A stretch of 64,000 nt of DNA, from assembly GCF_000633255.1 (NCBI RefSeq), contig NZ_AYMJ01000008.1:279849-343848 (forward strand), given 5' to 3'. The notes under the pieces were generated by a model, which did no database searches, was not told where the DNA came from, and saw only the letters and a program-made list of their open reading frames with translations. Shown piece by piece: positions 9,951-18,612 of the stretch. The stretch is from Pseudomonas sp. H1h. GTDB taxonomy: Bacteria; Pseudomonadota; Gammaproteobacteria; Pseudomonadales; Pseudomonadaceae. The position numbers and the translations under genes were made by a program. Numbering within the stretch: position 1 is the first letter of the stretch; the number at the start of each line of letters is the position of its first letter.

Positions 9951-11300
9951 TCAGCGACCCGAGCGGCGCAGGGCCGAAGGGCTGAAGTCTGTCAACTTGG
10001 CGGTAATGCCGAATTGCGCACTGCGTTCTTCGTTCTCCAGGCCGTAAACCGCATAACGCCGTGCCTGCAGGTCGTAGACCACTTCGCTGATGTGCATGGC
10101 CGAGAGCACGTCGTAGCGTTGCAGCGAGTGGGCTTCCTGGACGCGCCACAACTCGCCGCGACCGTCATAGAGATCAGCAGCCAGGATGCTCCAGCTATCT
10201 TCATCAACGTAGAACACCCGTTTGGCGTAGATGTGCCGCTCGCCCGGCTTCAGGGTCGCTTCGACCACCCAGACGCGGTGCATCTCGTAACGCAGCAAAT
10301 CCTGATTCAAGTGGTTGGGCTGGATGATGTCCTTGTACTTAAGCGAGCGGTTGGCCAGCTTGTAGGTGTTGTAGGGCACCAGCATTTCTTTCTTGCCGAG
10401 CAACTTCCACTGGTACTTGTCGGTGGCACCGTTGTACACGTCGATAGTGTCGTAGGTGCGCAGACCATCGGAGGTGCCCAGTGGTGAGTCATAGGCGGCT
10501 TCCGGTGCACGCAATACGCGACGCTGGCCGGGGTTGTAGGTCCAGGCCAGACGGGCTTCCCGGGTTTGGTCGATGGGCTCGTGAATCAGGGTCTGGCCGC
10601 CGGCCACGCTTTCCGGCGAGGTCACCTTGCCGAAGTAGTAATAGAGACGATTCGGTTCAGGGTTGCCCATGGACGAGGCCATGATGGCTTTGACTTCACG
10701 ACGGATCGGCGTGAAGTTGCCATTGCTCTGCACCACCATTTCAGTGGGGTAGAACAGGTAACCACCGGTGCGATAGCGCACGAAATGGTTGAACAGTACC
10801 TCCACGCCCGTCTTGGGAATCGGGAAGGGCACGCTGCTTTTCTCATAGCCAACCAGGCCATTGCCGCCATCGGCAAGGCTGACGCTGGTCGCTTCCTTAC
10901 GGATCTGCGCGTAGGCCTCCTGCGGCAGGGCTGCGGTCCGATGGCTGGGATAAACCGCCATCGAGAAGTCCGGGTATTTGGCCAGCATGGCCTGGTAACC
11001 CGGCGTCAGGTGCGCGGCGTATTGCTTCAGGTTGGCGGCATTGACGGTATACAGCGGCTGTTCGTTGGCGAACGGATCGACATAGCCCTGGCCCGGCGTA
11101 AAACCGCCCGGAGGCTGGGTCAGGCCGCCGGTCCAGGCCGGAATGCCGCCATCGGCGTTACCGGCTTTTTCGGCGCCGGTGGGGGTCAGGTCCTGGCCCA
11201 GTCGATTGACTTGGCTGGCCTCCAGCCCGGCCATCGCCAATGTGCTGATCAGGCTGAGCATGCTGCCCAGAGCGGCAGTGCGGAGCATTGTTGTTTTCAT
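9951..11300 (-). CDS. DUF1329 periplasmic protein (LolA-like fold family)
   Basis: A 449-residue exported protein. The signal peptide is residues 1-24 (MLSLISTLAMAGLEA). The body carries DUF1329 features: LTPTGAEKAGNADGGIPAWT near the N-terminus, a region of aromatic and basic strands (VWVVEATLKPGERHIYAKRV) and RVFYVDEDSWSILAADLYDG. The family is predicted to adopt the LolA/LolB-like half-barrel, which suggests shielding a hydrophobic ligand in the periplasm, but no member has a firmly proven activity that I know of. It lies between the DUF1302 barrel gene (14-base gap) and the propeller gene, so it is probably co-transcribed. Function is inferred from fold and neighbours only. Confidence 0.85.
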   Translation of the reverse strand: MKTTMLRTAALGSMLSLISTLAMAGLEASQVNRLGQDLTPTGAEKAGNADGGIPAWTGGLTQPPGGFTPGQGYVDPFANEQPLYTVNAANLKQYAAHLTPGYQAMLAKYPDFSMAVYPSHRTAALPQEAYAQIRKEATSVSLADGGNGLVGYEKSSVPFPIPKTGVEVLFNHFVRYRTGGYLFYPTEMVVQSNGNFTPIRREVKAIMASSMGNPEPNRLYYYFGKVTSPESVAGGQTLIHEPIDQTREARLAWTYNPGQRRVLRAPEAAYDSPLGTSDGLRTYDTIDVYNGATDKYQWKLLGKKEMLVPYNTYKLANRSLKYKDIIQPNHLNQDLLRYEMHRVWVVEATLKPGERHIYAKRVFYVDEDSWSILAADLYDGRGELWRVQEAHSLQRYDVLSAMHISEVVYDLQARRYAVYGLENEERSAQFGITAKLTDFSPSALRRSGR

Positions 11301-11314
11301 GGTAAACCTCAGGT

Positions 11315-13186
11315 TCAGAAGCCCACGCGCAGGCTGAGGGAAACAAAATCCTTGTCGGTGGCGGCGAAGGGGCTATTGCCGCTACCGGACCAGGACAGCT
11401 CTGCAGAATATTTCTGCAGGTAATCGAACTTGGTACCTACCGAACCGAGCAAACGGTCTTCGGAGAAAACGCCGTCATACGACCAGCCTTTGATGTCCTG
11501 GCCGAACGCGATGTAGGGCGAAACGTTGATCCCGGCCAGCAGGCCGGGGTAGTTCAGTTGCGCACGCATGCGGTAGCCCCAGGCGAACTTGCTGGTGTAG
11601 CCATCGCTGGAGCAGCCGAGCTTGCGGTAGCCGACCTCGGGCACACCGAGCAGGCAGCCTCTTGCATTGCCATTGGCAAGGTCCGACCCGAAGGTGTCGG
11701 CCTTGGCATAACGTCGGTCGTCGAGGCTCGGCAAGTCGTGCATGTACTTCATGCCCACCTCGCCGACGAGGTTGAGGCTGTCGGCACCCATGACCTGGGG
11801 AAAGGACTTGAGTGCGCCTAGGGACAGCTGCGAGATTTTGCGGCGGTCGTAACCGTTGTACGTCGAGCCTGGTGTGGCGTTGAGTGCATCCTGGCCCAAG
11901 GTAATGTCCTGCCCGATCAGCTGCCCGAGCTGGGTGGGGTTGCCGGCGAAGGCAGGGATCAGGTCACCGGTAGCCAGTTGCACAGGCTGGTTGGGGCGAA
12001 AGCTGTATTCGCCGAACACCGAAGTGCCCCACAGATTGGTCGAGAAGCTCAGGCCATAAATGCGGATGTCCTCGGGGAAGTCGGCAAAGTAGCGGCCATT
12101 GGTGGCTTGTTGATTGGGCAGCCAGCCAGCGCCAGTGTCCGGGCGCAGGTCGGTGATCAGGCTAGAGTAGGGCGTGCGTGCGTGAATGTTCATGGCATAG
12201 GCACCGAACTCGGTGTCGATGCTGTCGGCGAAATAGCGCAGGGCCGCGCCGAACTGGCCGGCGTCGGAGGGGTCGTTGTCGTCGGCACGCCGGATGATCT
12301 GGTCGTTGGCAAAACTGGCCGGGTCATTGGCGCCTCCTCGCGGTACCCCGTAGCAGCCTTCGGGAATGAAGTCGTTGGTGGAGAAATAGGTTCCGCAACC
12401 TTCCAGCACGGTTTTGCGCCATTGCAATTGATAAAAAGCTTCGAGGTTGAGGTTGTCGGTCACACCGAAATTGCCGTAGAGCATGGGCACCGGCAATAAC
12501 GCTTCCTTGACCTGTGATCCCGGACGGCGCAAGGCAGCGACGTCGATCGGATTGATGGCGTTGATCCCGTTCTGAAAGTACAGGCCTTCGCCCCAGTTGA
12601 TCACCTGATTACCGACCCGTGCGTTGAGCGGGTGATCAGCGATAGTGAAGTCACCGAATACATAGGCGTCCAGCAAGGCCAGGCCTTGAAACCTGGCCAG
12701 TTCGTCGAAGTGGCTGTCGTCCAGCTTGCTGTCGGACTTGTAGCCGTTGGATGAGTGACCAAAGTCCACTTCACGATTGTTCAGGGTGTAGTCGTACCAG
12801 GCCTTGCCCCGAACGAAGGCGCCGTAATTGCGCCAGTTCAGTTCCATTTCTGCCAGCAGGGTGATCGGTGACGACACAAGGTTGCGCTTGCGAAAGTTCA
12901 GGCGCCCGTCATCGCCGGTACGACCCCCACTGGCGTTGAAGTCACCCGGCTTGCCATAACCGATGGCGTTGGCATTGCCTCGGAAGATATTGTCGGCACT
13001 GGGTTTCTCCGCGCTCCACACGCCACCGACGCTGAGGCTGCCGTTGTAGCGGCCGCTGACTTCACCCCAATTGAATTCGGCGGCACTGGCGTAGTTGCAA
13101 AGCGCGCAGGCCAGGGGCGTGAGCAAAAAGCTCACCAGTGTTCGTTGTTGTGCTGCTGATTTACGACGGGCTCGTTGGGAGCTCAT
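11315..13186 (-). CDS. DUF1302 outer-membrane beta-barrel protein
   Basis: A 623-residue exported protein. After a signal peptide (about residues 1-36, ALCNYASAAEF) the sequence alternates polar and hydrophobic residues throughout, with many aromatic strand ends, and terminates in VSLSLRVGF. A C-terminal phenylalanine is the usual BAM signal of outer-membrane barrels. Family landmarks include FNWGEVSGRYNGSLSVGG, LLDAYVFGDF, NQVINWGEGLYFQNGINAIN and EAFYQLQWRK. DUF1302 proteins are thought to act as outer-membrane channels for hydrophobic compounds and often sit beside DUF1329. It is the second gene of the minus-strand operon, 121 bases after the serine hydrolase. Confidence 0.85.
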   Translation of the reverse strand: MSSQRARRKSAAQQRTLVSFLLTPLACALCNYASAAEFNWGEVSGRYNGSLSVGGVWSAEKPSADNIFRGNANAIGYGKPGDFNASGGRTGDDGRLNFRKRNLVSSPITLLAEMELNWRNYGAFVRGKAWYDYTLNNREVDFGHSSNGYKSDSKLDDSHFDELARFQGLALLDAYVFGDFTIADHPLNARVGNQVINWGEGLYFQNGINAINPIDVAALRRPGSQVKEALLPVPMLYGNFGVTDNLNLEAFYQLQWRKTVLEGCGTYFSTNDFIPEGCYGVPRGGANDPASFANDQIIRRADDNDPSDAGQFGAALRYFADSIDTEFGAYAMNIHARTPYSSLITDLRPDTGAGWLPNQQATNGRYFADFPEDIRIYGLSFSTNLWGTSVFGEYSFRPNQPVQLATGDLIPAFAGNPTQLGQLIGQDITLGQDALNATPGSTYNGYDRRKISQLSLGALKSFPQVMGADSLNLVGEVGMKYMHDLPSLDDRRYAKADTFGSDLANGNARGCLLGVPEVGYRKLGCSSDGYTSKFAWGYRMRAQLNYPGLLAGINVSPYIAFGQDIKGWSYDGVFSEDRLLGSVGTKFDYLQKYSAELSWSGSGNSPFAATDKDFVSLSLRVGF

Positions 13187-13307
13187 GGTGGCTGCCTCTT
13201 AATTATTTTTATAGGAAGACGCGCAGCACTCGGCGCAGCATCAGCCAGGTGCTGTTGAATCAACTGGGGTTGCAACCACCGGCCCGGAGGACCGGTCAAG
13301 GGATTCG

Positions 13308-14648
13308 CTAGCGCAAGGCCGGAATCAGAGCGCTGACCATGCTGTTGAACGCGGCGGTGCTGTCCGCCGCCTGACGCGGCACTGCCGGCGCCGTGCCAGC
13401 GCTGGTTGGCCGGGGGGCGAGATCCGGCGCCGAGGACATCTTGACGATGACCAGTTCACGTTTGGGGTTGATGTAGATGCGCTGGCCGAAGCGCCCGGCG
13501 GCTTCGATCGACCCGTCGCCATCGTTCTTCTGGTACCAGTAGTCATGGTAGGAGTAGCCGGTACGATCCCGAGCCTTGGCGCTCTGGGCGATCAGGGCCT
13601 GATTGTCCTTGGGGCTGAGAGCCAGTTGCACACCCTGGACGAAGGGCGATTTGCCGTCGGTTCTGGCCTGGGCAAGGCGAATGGCTTCGGCAAATCGCGC
13701 AGCATCGCGCAGGGTGCTGCTCATGCCGCCGCTGGCCATCTCGGTGCCCAATGCGTCGATCTGGGTGTAGGCATCCTCCTCGGCGAACTGCGACCAGATG
13801 CGCTCAGACACCAGTTGCGCCCAAGTCTTGCCGGTGATCTTACGAATGGCCCACGCCACGGCCTCCGGCGAGCCATTCTGGTAGTACCAGATCGGTGTGG
13901 CGCTGGCCGTCGCAGGCAAGGTGGCGGCTTGAAGGAAACTGTAGATGCTGTCGGGCATGCCTGGCTTGCGCGGCACGATCCCGGCTGCGGCAAACAGGCC
14001 GATGTCCGGTGGCACCTTGTCGGGGTAGACGGCCTCTACCTGCATATCGAGGTTTTGTTGCACGGTAGCCTCGCCAAAGGGTGTACCGACCAGTTCCGGC
14101 ACATAGCTGGCCAGTTTTGCCTCGGGCGACATCTTGCCTTCGGCAATCAGGCTGGCGGCGAGTACGCCGGTGACCGATTTGGTCATCGACGCCCAGATAT
14201 GCAACTGACCGGGACCGAAGGAATCGAGATAACGCTCGTACACCACCTTGCCGCCTTGCAGAACGATAAAACCATCGGTGCAGGTGTCGTGCAGATATTG
14301 CGCCAAGGTCAGCGACTGCTCACCGACACTGAACTGCAACGGGTCGAGCGCTGAATCGTCGCCAGCCTTGAGCATCAACGGGCTGGGTGCGCGCCGAATG
14401 CCCGTGGTCGCGGACAACGCCCTGGCGTTGCGCAAGGCCCAGCGCAGGTTGGGCATTTCGAAGGCATTCTGTCTGGTCACGCGCTTGTCCATAGCGGGAG
14501 GAAAACCTTGCATCACCCCCAAGCGGATGGGGTCGGTGCTGTCACTGGCGGCCTGGCTGTGGGCGCTGATGAGCGCCAGCAGCAGCGCTGGCAGCACGCG
14601 CTTGCAACCGGTGAGCGAGGTTGGGATTACGGGCGTTATACAACTCAT
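13308..14648 (-). CDS. Secreted serine hydrolase, beta-lactamase/NylB-like family
   Basis: A 446-residue exported hydrolase of the class C beta-lactamase/esterase fold. Residues 1-33 form a signal peptide (ALLLALISAHSQA). The nucleophile motif SMTK is at S154-K157 and the second motif YQN at Y256-N258; the third motif is degenerate (AAGRFGQRI near residue 390). This arrangement resembles 6-aminohexanoate-dimer hydrolase and related carboxylesterases more than true beta-lactamases, so ester or amide cleavage of an external substrate is likely. The ATG is preceded by AGGAG eight bases upstream. It heads the minus-strand envelope operon and is divergent from a LysR gene 151 bases away. The substrate is unknown. 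Confidence 0.8.
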   Translation of the reverse strand: MSCITPVIPTSLTGCKRVLPALLLALISAHSQAASDSTDPIRLGVMQGFPPAMDKRVTRQNAFEMPNLRWALRNARALSATTGIRRAPSPLMLKAGDDSALDPLQFSVGEQSLTLAQYLHDTCTDGFIVLQGGKVVYERYLDSFGPGQLHIWASMTKSVTGVLAASLIAEGKMSPEAKLASYVPELVGTPFGEATVQQNLDMQVEAVYPDKVPPDIGLFAAAGIVPRKPGMPDSIYSFLQAATLPATASATPIWYYQNGSPEAVAWAIRKITGKTWAQLVSERIWSQFAEEDAYTQIDALGTEMASGGMSSTLRDAARFAEAIRLAQARTDGKSPFVQGVQLALSPKDNQALIAQSAKARDRTGYSYHDYWYQKNDGDGSIEAAGRFGQRIYINPKRELVIVKMSSAPDLAPRPTSAGTAPAVPRQAADSTAAFNSMVSALIPALR

Positions 14649-14747
14649 TCTTGTTATCTCCTGACATTACAGCGTGAGGGGAGCGCCGATCCCCTGCGTT
14701 GCAGCTCGGTGGTGAGCCGACATTGATTCCAGTCTGAGAGCGGGATA

Positions 14748-14780
14748 TATCTATGCGCAATGCATCAGCAGCTATAGATA
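14748..14780. promoter_or_regulatory. Inverted repeat between hydrolase and lysR, probable LysR site
   Basis: TATCTAT (14748-14754) and ATAGATA (14774-14780) form a perfect inverted repeat centred between the divergent hydrolase and LysR genes, 20 bases before the LysR start. LysR proteins usually bind dyads in such intergenic regions and repress their own gene. The site is seen; the binding is inferred. Confidence 0.4.
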
Positions 14781-14799
14781 CATAGCCAAAAGGAATGCC

Positions 14800-15711
14800 A
14801 TGGACGTTCGTGACCTTGAATACATCATTGCCGTTCAGCAGTACGGGACGGTCGGCAAGGCCGCGGATCAACTGGGTATTACCCAGCCGTCCTTGACCAA
14901 GGCCGTGCGTCGGGTCGAGACGCAGTTGGGCGTCATGCTGTTCGAGCGTACCTCGACCGGCATGCGCATGACCCAGGCCGGGGAGCTGTTCCTGGAGCGT
15001 GCCCGGCGCCTGAGCCGTGACTATGACGATGCCCTCGCAGAGATGCGCAGCATCCGCAACGGCGAACAGGGCGGTGTGCGAATTGGCTATACGCCGTCGC
15101 TGCCCGATGCGCTGGTGGTCGCCGTTTGCCGTCGGCTGTTGCGCGAGCGCCCGGCGGCGCGCTTGCGCATGCGCCGGCGCCTGGCCCGGGAGCTGCTTGA
15201 CCTGCTGCGCGACGGCGAGATCGATTTGGCGGTCATGCCGATTTCGGCAGCCACCGATGAATTCGACACCAACGTTTTGTACGAAGATTGCCTGGCAGTG
15301 GTTGCCGATGCCGGGCACCCGCTGGTTGCCAGGGGGAGGGTGCGACTCAGTGACTTGCAGGACCAGCAGTGGTTGCTGCCCGAGGGGCATATCACCGTGC
15401 GCCAGGCGCTGGACAACGCCTTTATCAAGCAGGGTTTGCCGCCGCCAACGTTGCGTATCGAAGCCGATTTCAGCAGCGAAGCGCTGTTCGCTCTGATCGT
15501 CGGCACCCCCACCCTGACGCTGTCACGTTGTGGGCGAATGACCCACGCCGCAGGACTTGCGCCATTGGATCTGGACCTTGGAGGACTCGATCTGCGCCGG
15601 CGCATCGGCCTGATCACCCGCCCGGGCGGGCACCTGTCGCCGGTCAGTAACCGGCTCATCGAGCTGTTCCAGGACGAGTCCTGCGAGCGCAACATTCAGG
15701 AGTGGTTGTAG
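14800..15711 (+). CDS. LysR-type transcriptional regulator
   Basis: A 303-residue LysR protein. The winged helix occupies residues 1-60 (MDVRDLEYIIAVQQYGTVGK, GITQPSLTKAVRRVETQLGV), with a linker helix to about 85 and a ligand-binding domain (GVRIGYTPSLPDALVVAV, IDLAVMPISA). Its position divergent from the secreted hydrolase and ahead of the acyl-CoA ligase makes it the likely regulator of both the envelope operon and the CoA genes. The effector is unknown, perhaps the substrate or its CoA thioester. It is separated from the ligase by 107 bases, long enough for a promoter, although no clear -10/-35 pair was identified. Confidence 0.85.
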   Translation: MDVRDLEYIIAVQQYGTVGKAADQLGITQPSLTKAVRRVETQLGVMLFERTSTGMRMTQAGELFLERARRLSRDYDDALAEMRSIRNGEQGGVRIGYTPSLPDALVVAVCRRLLRERPAARLRMRRRLARELLDLLRDGEIDLAVMPISAATDEFDTNVLYEDCLAVVADAGHPLVARGRVRLSDLQDQQWLLPEGHITVRQALDNAFIKQGLPPPTLRIEADFSSEALFALIVGTPTLTLSRCGRMTHAAGLAPLDLDLGGLDLRRRIGLITRPGGHLSPVSNRLIELFQDESCERNIQEWL

Positions 15712-15818
15712 GCAGGCCATCCCATTTTGTTATGGGGGGGCGTGCAAGAGTTGTATTGGCGAGCTTTTTTTCTCCGCTTGTAAGATCGCCCACCACGTCC
15801 TGCTTCGGAGAATAAGAA

Positions 15819-17360
15819 GTGAACCTCGGAAAGTTACTGAGCCGAAGTGCGCGTTACTGGCCCGTCCATGAGGCTGTCGTCGACAGCCGCCAGCGCATTA
15901 CCTACGCACAACTTGAAGCGCGCACCAATCGCCTGGCTTCGGGCTTGTTGAACCTTGGGCTCGAGCCCGGCGCCCATGTGGCGATCCTGGCGATGAACCG
16001 CGTCGAACTGGTCGAGGCGGAAGTGGCCTTCTACAAGGCGGCCATGGTCAAGGTGCCGATCAATGCCCGGTTGTCGCCGGAAGAAATCGTCAGCGTCCTC
16101 AACGACTCGCGCAGCGTCGCGGTAATCACCGGCAGTGCGGCGGCCAAAGCCCTGGGCGCCAATCGCGGGGCATTGCCGCACCTGAAGTGGATCATCGTCC
16201 TGGCTGAAGAGGGCGGTGACATTCCCTACCGTGAAGTCCTCGACATGGGGGAGGAGCGCGAGCTGAACAGTGATCCTCACGATGATCAACTGGCCGTGCT
16301 GCACTACACCTCGGGCAGTTCCGGTGTACTGAAAGCGGCGATGCTGACCTTCGGCAACCGCAAGGCGCTGGTACGCAAGAGCCTGGTCAGCCCGGTTCGC
16401 GGCGCCGGACCTGATGATGTCATGGCCCATGTCGGTCCCATTACCCACGCCAGTGGCATGCAGATCATGCCGCTGCTGGCGGTGGGCGCTTGCAACCTTT
16501 TGATTGAACGCTACGACGACGAACTGCTGTTGCGCACCATCGAACAGGAACGAGTCACGCGCTTGTTCCTGGTGCCGGCGATGGTCAATCGCCTGGTCAA
16601 TGTTCAGGGGGTGGAGCGTTTCGACCTCAGCAGCCTGCGCCTGGTGATGTATGGCGCGGCGCCCATGGCTCCGACGCTGGTTACCCGCGCCATCGAAGTG
16701 TTCGGGCCGATCCTGGCTCAAGGCTACGGTGCCGGTGAAACCTGTTCGCTGGTGACGGTGCTGACCGAACTGGACCATCTGGAAAAAGACGGCCGCTTGC
16801 TGGCCTCCTGTGGCCGCTGCTATTTCGAAACCGATCTGCGCGTGGTCAACGAGCAGTTCGAGGATATTCAGCCTGGCGAGATCGGCGAGATCGTGGTCAA
16901 GGGTGACGACATCATGACCGGTTACTGGCAGGCACCGGAGCTGACCGCCGAAGTCATGAAGGACGGTTACTACCTCACCGGCGACCTGGCCACGGTGGAT
17001 GAGCGCGGTTACGTGTTCATCGTCGACCGCAAGAAGGAAATGATCATTTCCGGCGGCTTCAACATTTACCCCACTGAAGTCGAGCAGGTGTTGTACAGCC
17101 TGCCGCAGGTGTTCGAAGCCGCGGTGGTCGGCGTACCGGATGAGCAGTGGGGGGAGGCGATCAAAGCGGTGGTGGTGCTCAAGCCGGGTGCCAGCCTCGA
17201 CGAGGCACAAGTCATCGAGTACTGCGGCCAGCACCTGGCGGGCTTCAAGAAACCACGCAGTGTCGATTTCATCGATGAGCTGCCGAAAAACCCCAACGGT
17301 AAAATCGTGCGCCGCCTGGTTCGTGATGGTTACTGGAAAAACAGTCAGCGCAAGATCTGA
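15819..17360 (+). CDS. Acyl-CoA synthetase (AMP-forming ligase)
   Basis: A 513-residue member of the ANL adenylating family that would activate a carboxylic acid to its CoA thioester using ATP. The phosphate-binding loop is YTSGSSGVLKAAM (about 165-177), the adenine-site motif is YGAAPMAP, the later core motif is YGAGETC, and the hinge/C-terminal part has TGDLATVDERGYVFIVDRKK, EMIISGGFNIYPTEVE and the catalytic lysine in PKNPNGKIVRR. An AATAAG-type weak ribosome site precedes the ATG; ATG-less GTG use is possible. It is followed 21 bases later by an acyl-CoA dehydrogenase. Substrate class is unresolved: medium-chain, cyclic or aromatic acids are all handled by close relatives. Confidence 0.85.
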   Translation: MNLGKLLSRSARYWPVHEAVVDSRQRITYAQLEARTNRLASGLLNLGLEPGAHVAILAMNRVELVEAEVAFYKAAMVKVPINARLSPEEIVSVLNDSRSVAVITGSAAAKALGANRGALPHLKWIIVLAEEGGDIPYREVLDMGEERELNSDPHDDQLAVLHYTSGSSGVLKAAMLTFGNRKALVRKSLVSPVRGAGPDDVMAHVGPITHASGMQIMPLLAVGACNLLIERYDDELLLRTIEQERVTRLFLVPAMVNRLVNVQGVERFDLSSLRLVMYGAAPMAPTLVTRAIEVFGPILAQGYGAGETCSLVTVLTELDHLEKDGRLLASCGRCYFETDLRVVNEQFEDIQPGEIGEIVVKGDDIMTGYWQAPELTAEVMKDGYYLTGDLATVDERGYVFIVDRKKEMIISGGFNIYPTEVEQVLYSLPQVFEAAVVGVPDEQWGEAIKAVVVLKPGASLDEAQVIEYCGQHLAGFKKPRSVDFIDELPKNPNGKIVRRLVRDGYWKNSQRKI

Positions 17361-17381
17361 AGCTGCAGGAGCAAAATCGAA

Positions 17382-18545
17382 ATGATCGAACCAAGCGAAA
17401 AAGCCAAACGCATCATCAGCGACATGCAAGCGTTCATCCGTGATGAAATCATCCCGCTAGAAAAGAAAGAGCAGCTGCAATGGGGCGAAGCCCATCCCAA
17501 GGCGATTCTTGCCGACGTCTGGAAGCGCTCTTGCGAACTGGGCTTTTACAACGTCATGCTGCCAGAGGCCCTGGGTGGCGCGGGGCTGAGTGTCGTCGAT
17601 CTGTGTTCGGTGAAGGAAGCAGCGATCCTTACCGGCTCGATGCTGGCGCCCCATGTGTTGGGTGAGCTTAGCGGTCCACCTCGTATCGGCCATCTGTTCA
17701 AGGTGGCCAGCGAAGTGCAGGTCGAGAAGTTCCTGCAGCCGGTGTGCCGTGCAGAGAAGGCGGTCTGTTTCGCTCTGACGGAAGCCGAGGCGGGGTCCGA
17801 TGCCAGTGCGATCAAGACCAGCGCCCTGCGCGAGGGTGACCACTACGTACTCAATGGCGCCAAGCGCTACATCTCTGGCGCCCCCTATGCGGACTTCGCC
17901 GTATTGCTGGCGGTGACCGGGCCGGGGCAGGGCGCGGGTGGTATCTCGGCGTTCTTCGTTGACCTCAAGGGCCCAGACGTGCAAATCGACGCGGATTACC
18001 AGGTAATGTCCGGCGGCGGCAGCCACGGCAATATCCAGCTCGACAATGTCCGCGTACCGGCAGAAAATCGCATCGGCGAAGAGGGCGCGGGTTTCAAACT
18101 GGCGATGGGACGCATCACCCTGAACCGCTTGCTGCATTGCCCGACCATGCTGGGCATGGCTGGTCTGTCCTTGAACCTGTCGCTCGACTACGCCCGCACT
18201 CGCACCCAGTTCGGCAAGCCGATTGCCATGTTCCAGGCGGTCAATCACATGCTTGCCGACATGGCCACGGAGCTGCTGGCCGCGCGTAGCATGATGTACG
18301 CCACGGCGGCGTTGAACGATGCCGGTGGTGATATCCGGACCCAGGCACCGATGTGCAAGTTGTATGCGTCCGAGGCGGCGTTCCGCATCGTCGACCGCGC
18401 CGTGCAGGTCCATGGCGGCGCCGGGTTGATTCGCGGCAATCCGGTGGAGTGGATGTTCCGCGCCACGCGCATGATGCGAATCCTCACCGGTACCAGCGAG
18501 ATTCAACGAAACACCATTGCCAAGGGTATCCTGATGCCTGCCTGA
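17382..18545 (+). CDS. Acyl-CoA dehydrogenase, atypical active site
   Basis: A 387-residue member of the acyl-CoA dehydrogenase family with normal FAD features (CFALTEAEAGSDASAIKTSA, QVHGGAGLIRGNPVEW, arginine-glutamine pair RTRTQFGKP). The catalytic base is missing: the position equivalent to Glu376 of medium-chain dehydrogenase, normally YEGTS, reads LTGTS near the C-terminus, and the alternative glutamate of isovaleryl-CoA dehydrogenase (LERL) reads LNRL. Two other acyl-CoA dehydrogenases in this window keep the standard YEG motif. The protein could use another residue, act as a reductase (as CaiA-like proteins do) or be one subunit of a heteromer. It follows the acyl-CoA ligase and precedes a terminator. 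Confidence 0.8.
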   Translation: MIEPSEKAKRIISDMQAFIRDEIIPLEKKEQLQWGEAHPKAILADVWKRSCELGFYNVMLPEALGGAGLSVVDLCSVKEAAILTGSMLAPHVLGELSGPPRIGHLFKVASEVQVEKFLQPVCRAEKAVCFALTEAEAGSDASAIKTSALREGDHYVLNGAKRYISGAPYADFAVLLAVTGPGQGAGGISAFFVDLKGPDVQIDADYQVMSGGGSHGNIQLDNVRVPAENRIGEEGAGFKLAMGRITLNRLLHCPTMLGMAGLSLNLSLDYARTRTQFGKPIAMFQAVNHMLADMATELLAARSMMYATAALNDAGGDIRTQAPMCKLYASEAAFRIVDRAVQVHGGAGLIRGNPVEWMFRATRMMRILTGTSEIQRNTIAKGILMPA

Positions 18546-18558
18546 GCCCTCGCGTTTG

Positions 18559-18586
18559 CGCCCGCCTGATTGGCGGGCGTTTTCTT
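18559..18586 (+). terminator. Rho-independent terminator after the acyl-CoA dehydrogenase
   Basis: An 8-bp GC stem, CGCCCGCC (18559-18566) and GGCGGGCG (18572-18579), with loop TGATT, is followed by TTTTCTTT. It closes the LysR-side ligase/dehydrogenase operon before the MFS gene, which has its own ribosome site. Confidence 0.8.
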
Positions 18587-18612
18587 TCCATAACAATAAT
18601 CAGAGGTATCCC

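Noticed and set aside
13278..13296. Hairpin ACCGG/CCGGT after the serine hydrolase
   Set aside because: Only five base pairs and no T-run; too weak to call a terminator.
15834..18596. Long minus-strand frames opposite the acyl-CoA ligase and dehydrogenase
   Set aside because: Compositional shadows; the plus-strand genes carry complete family motifs and ribosome sites.
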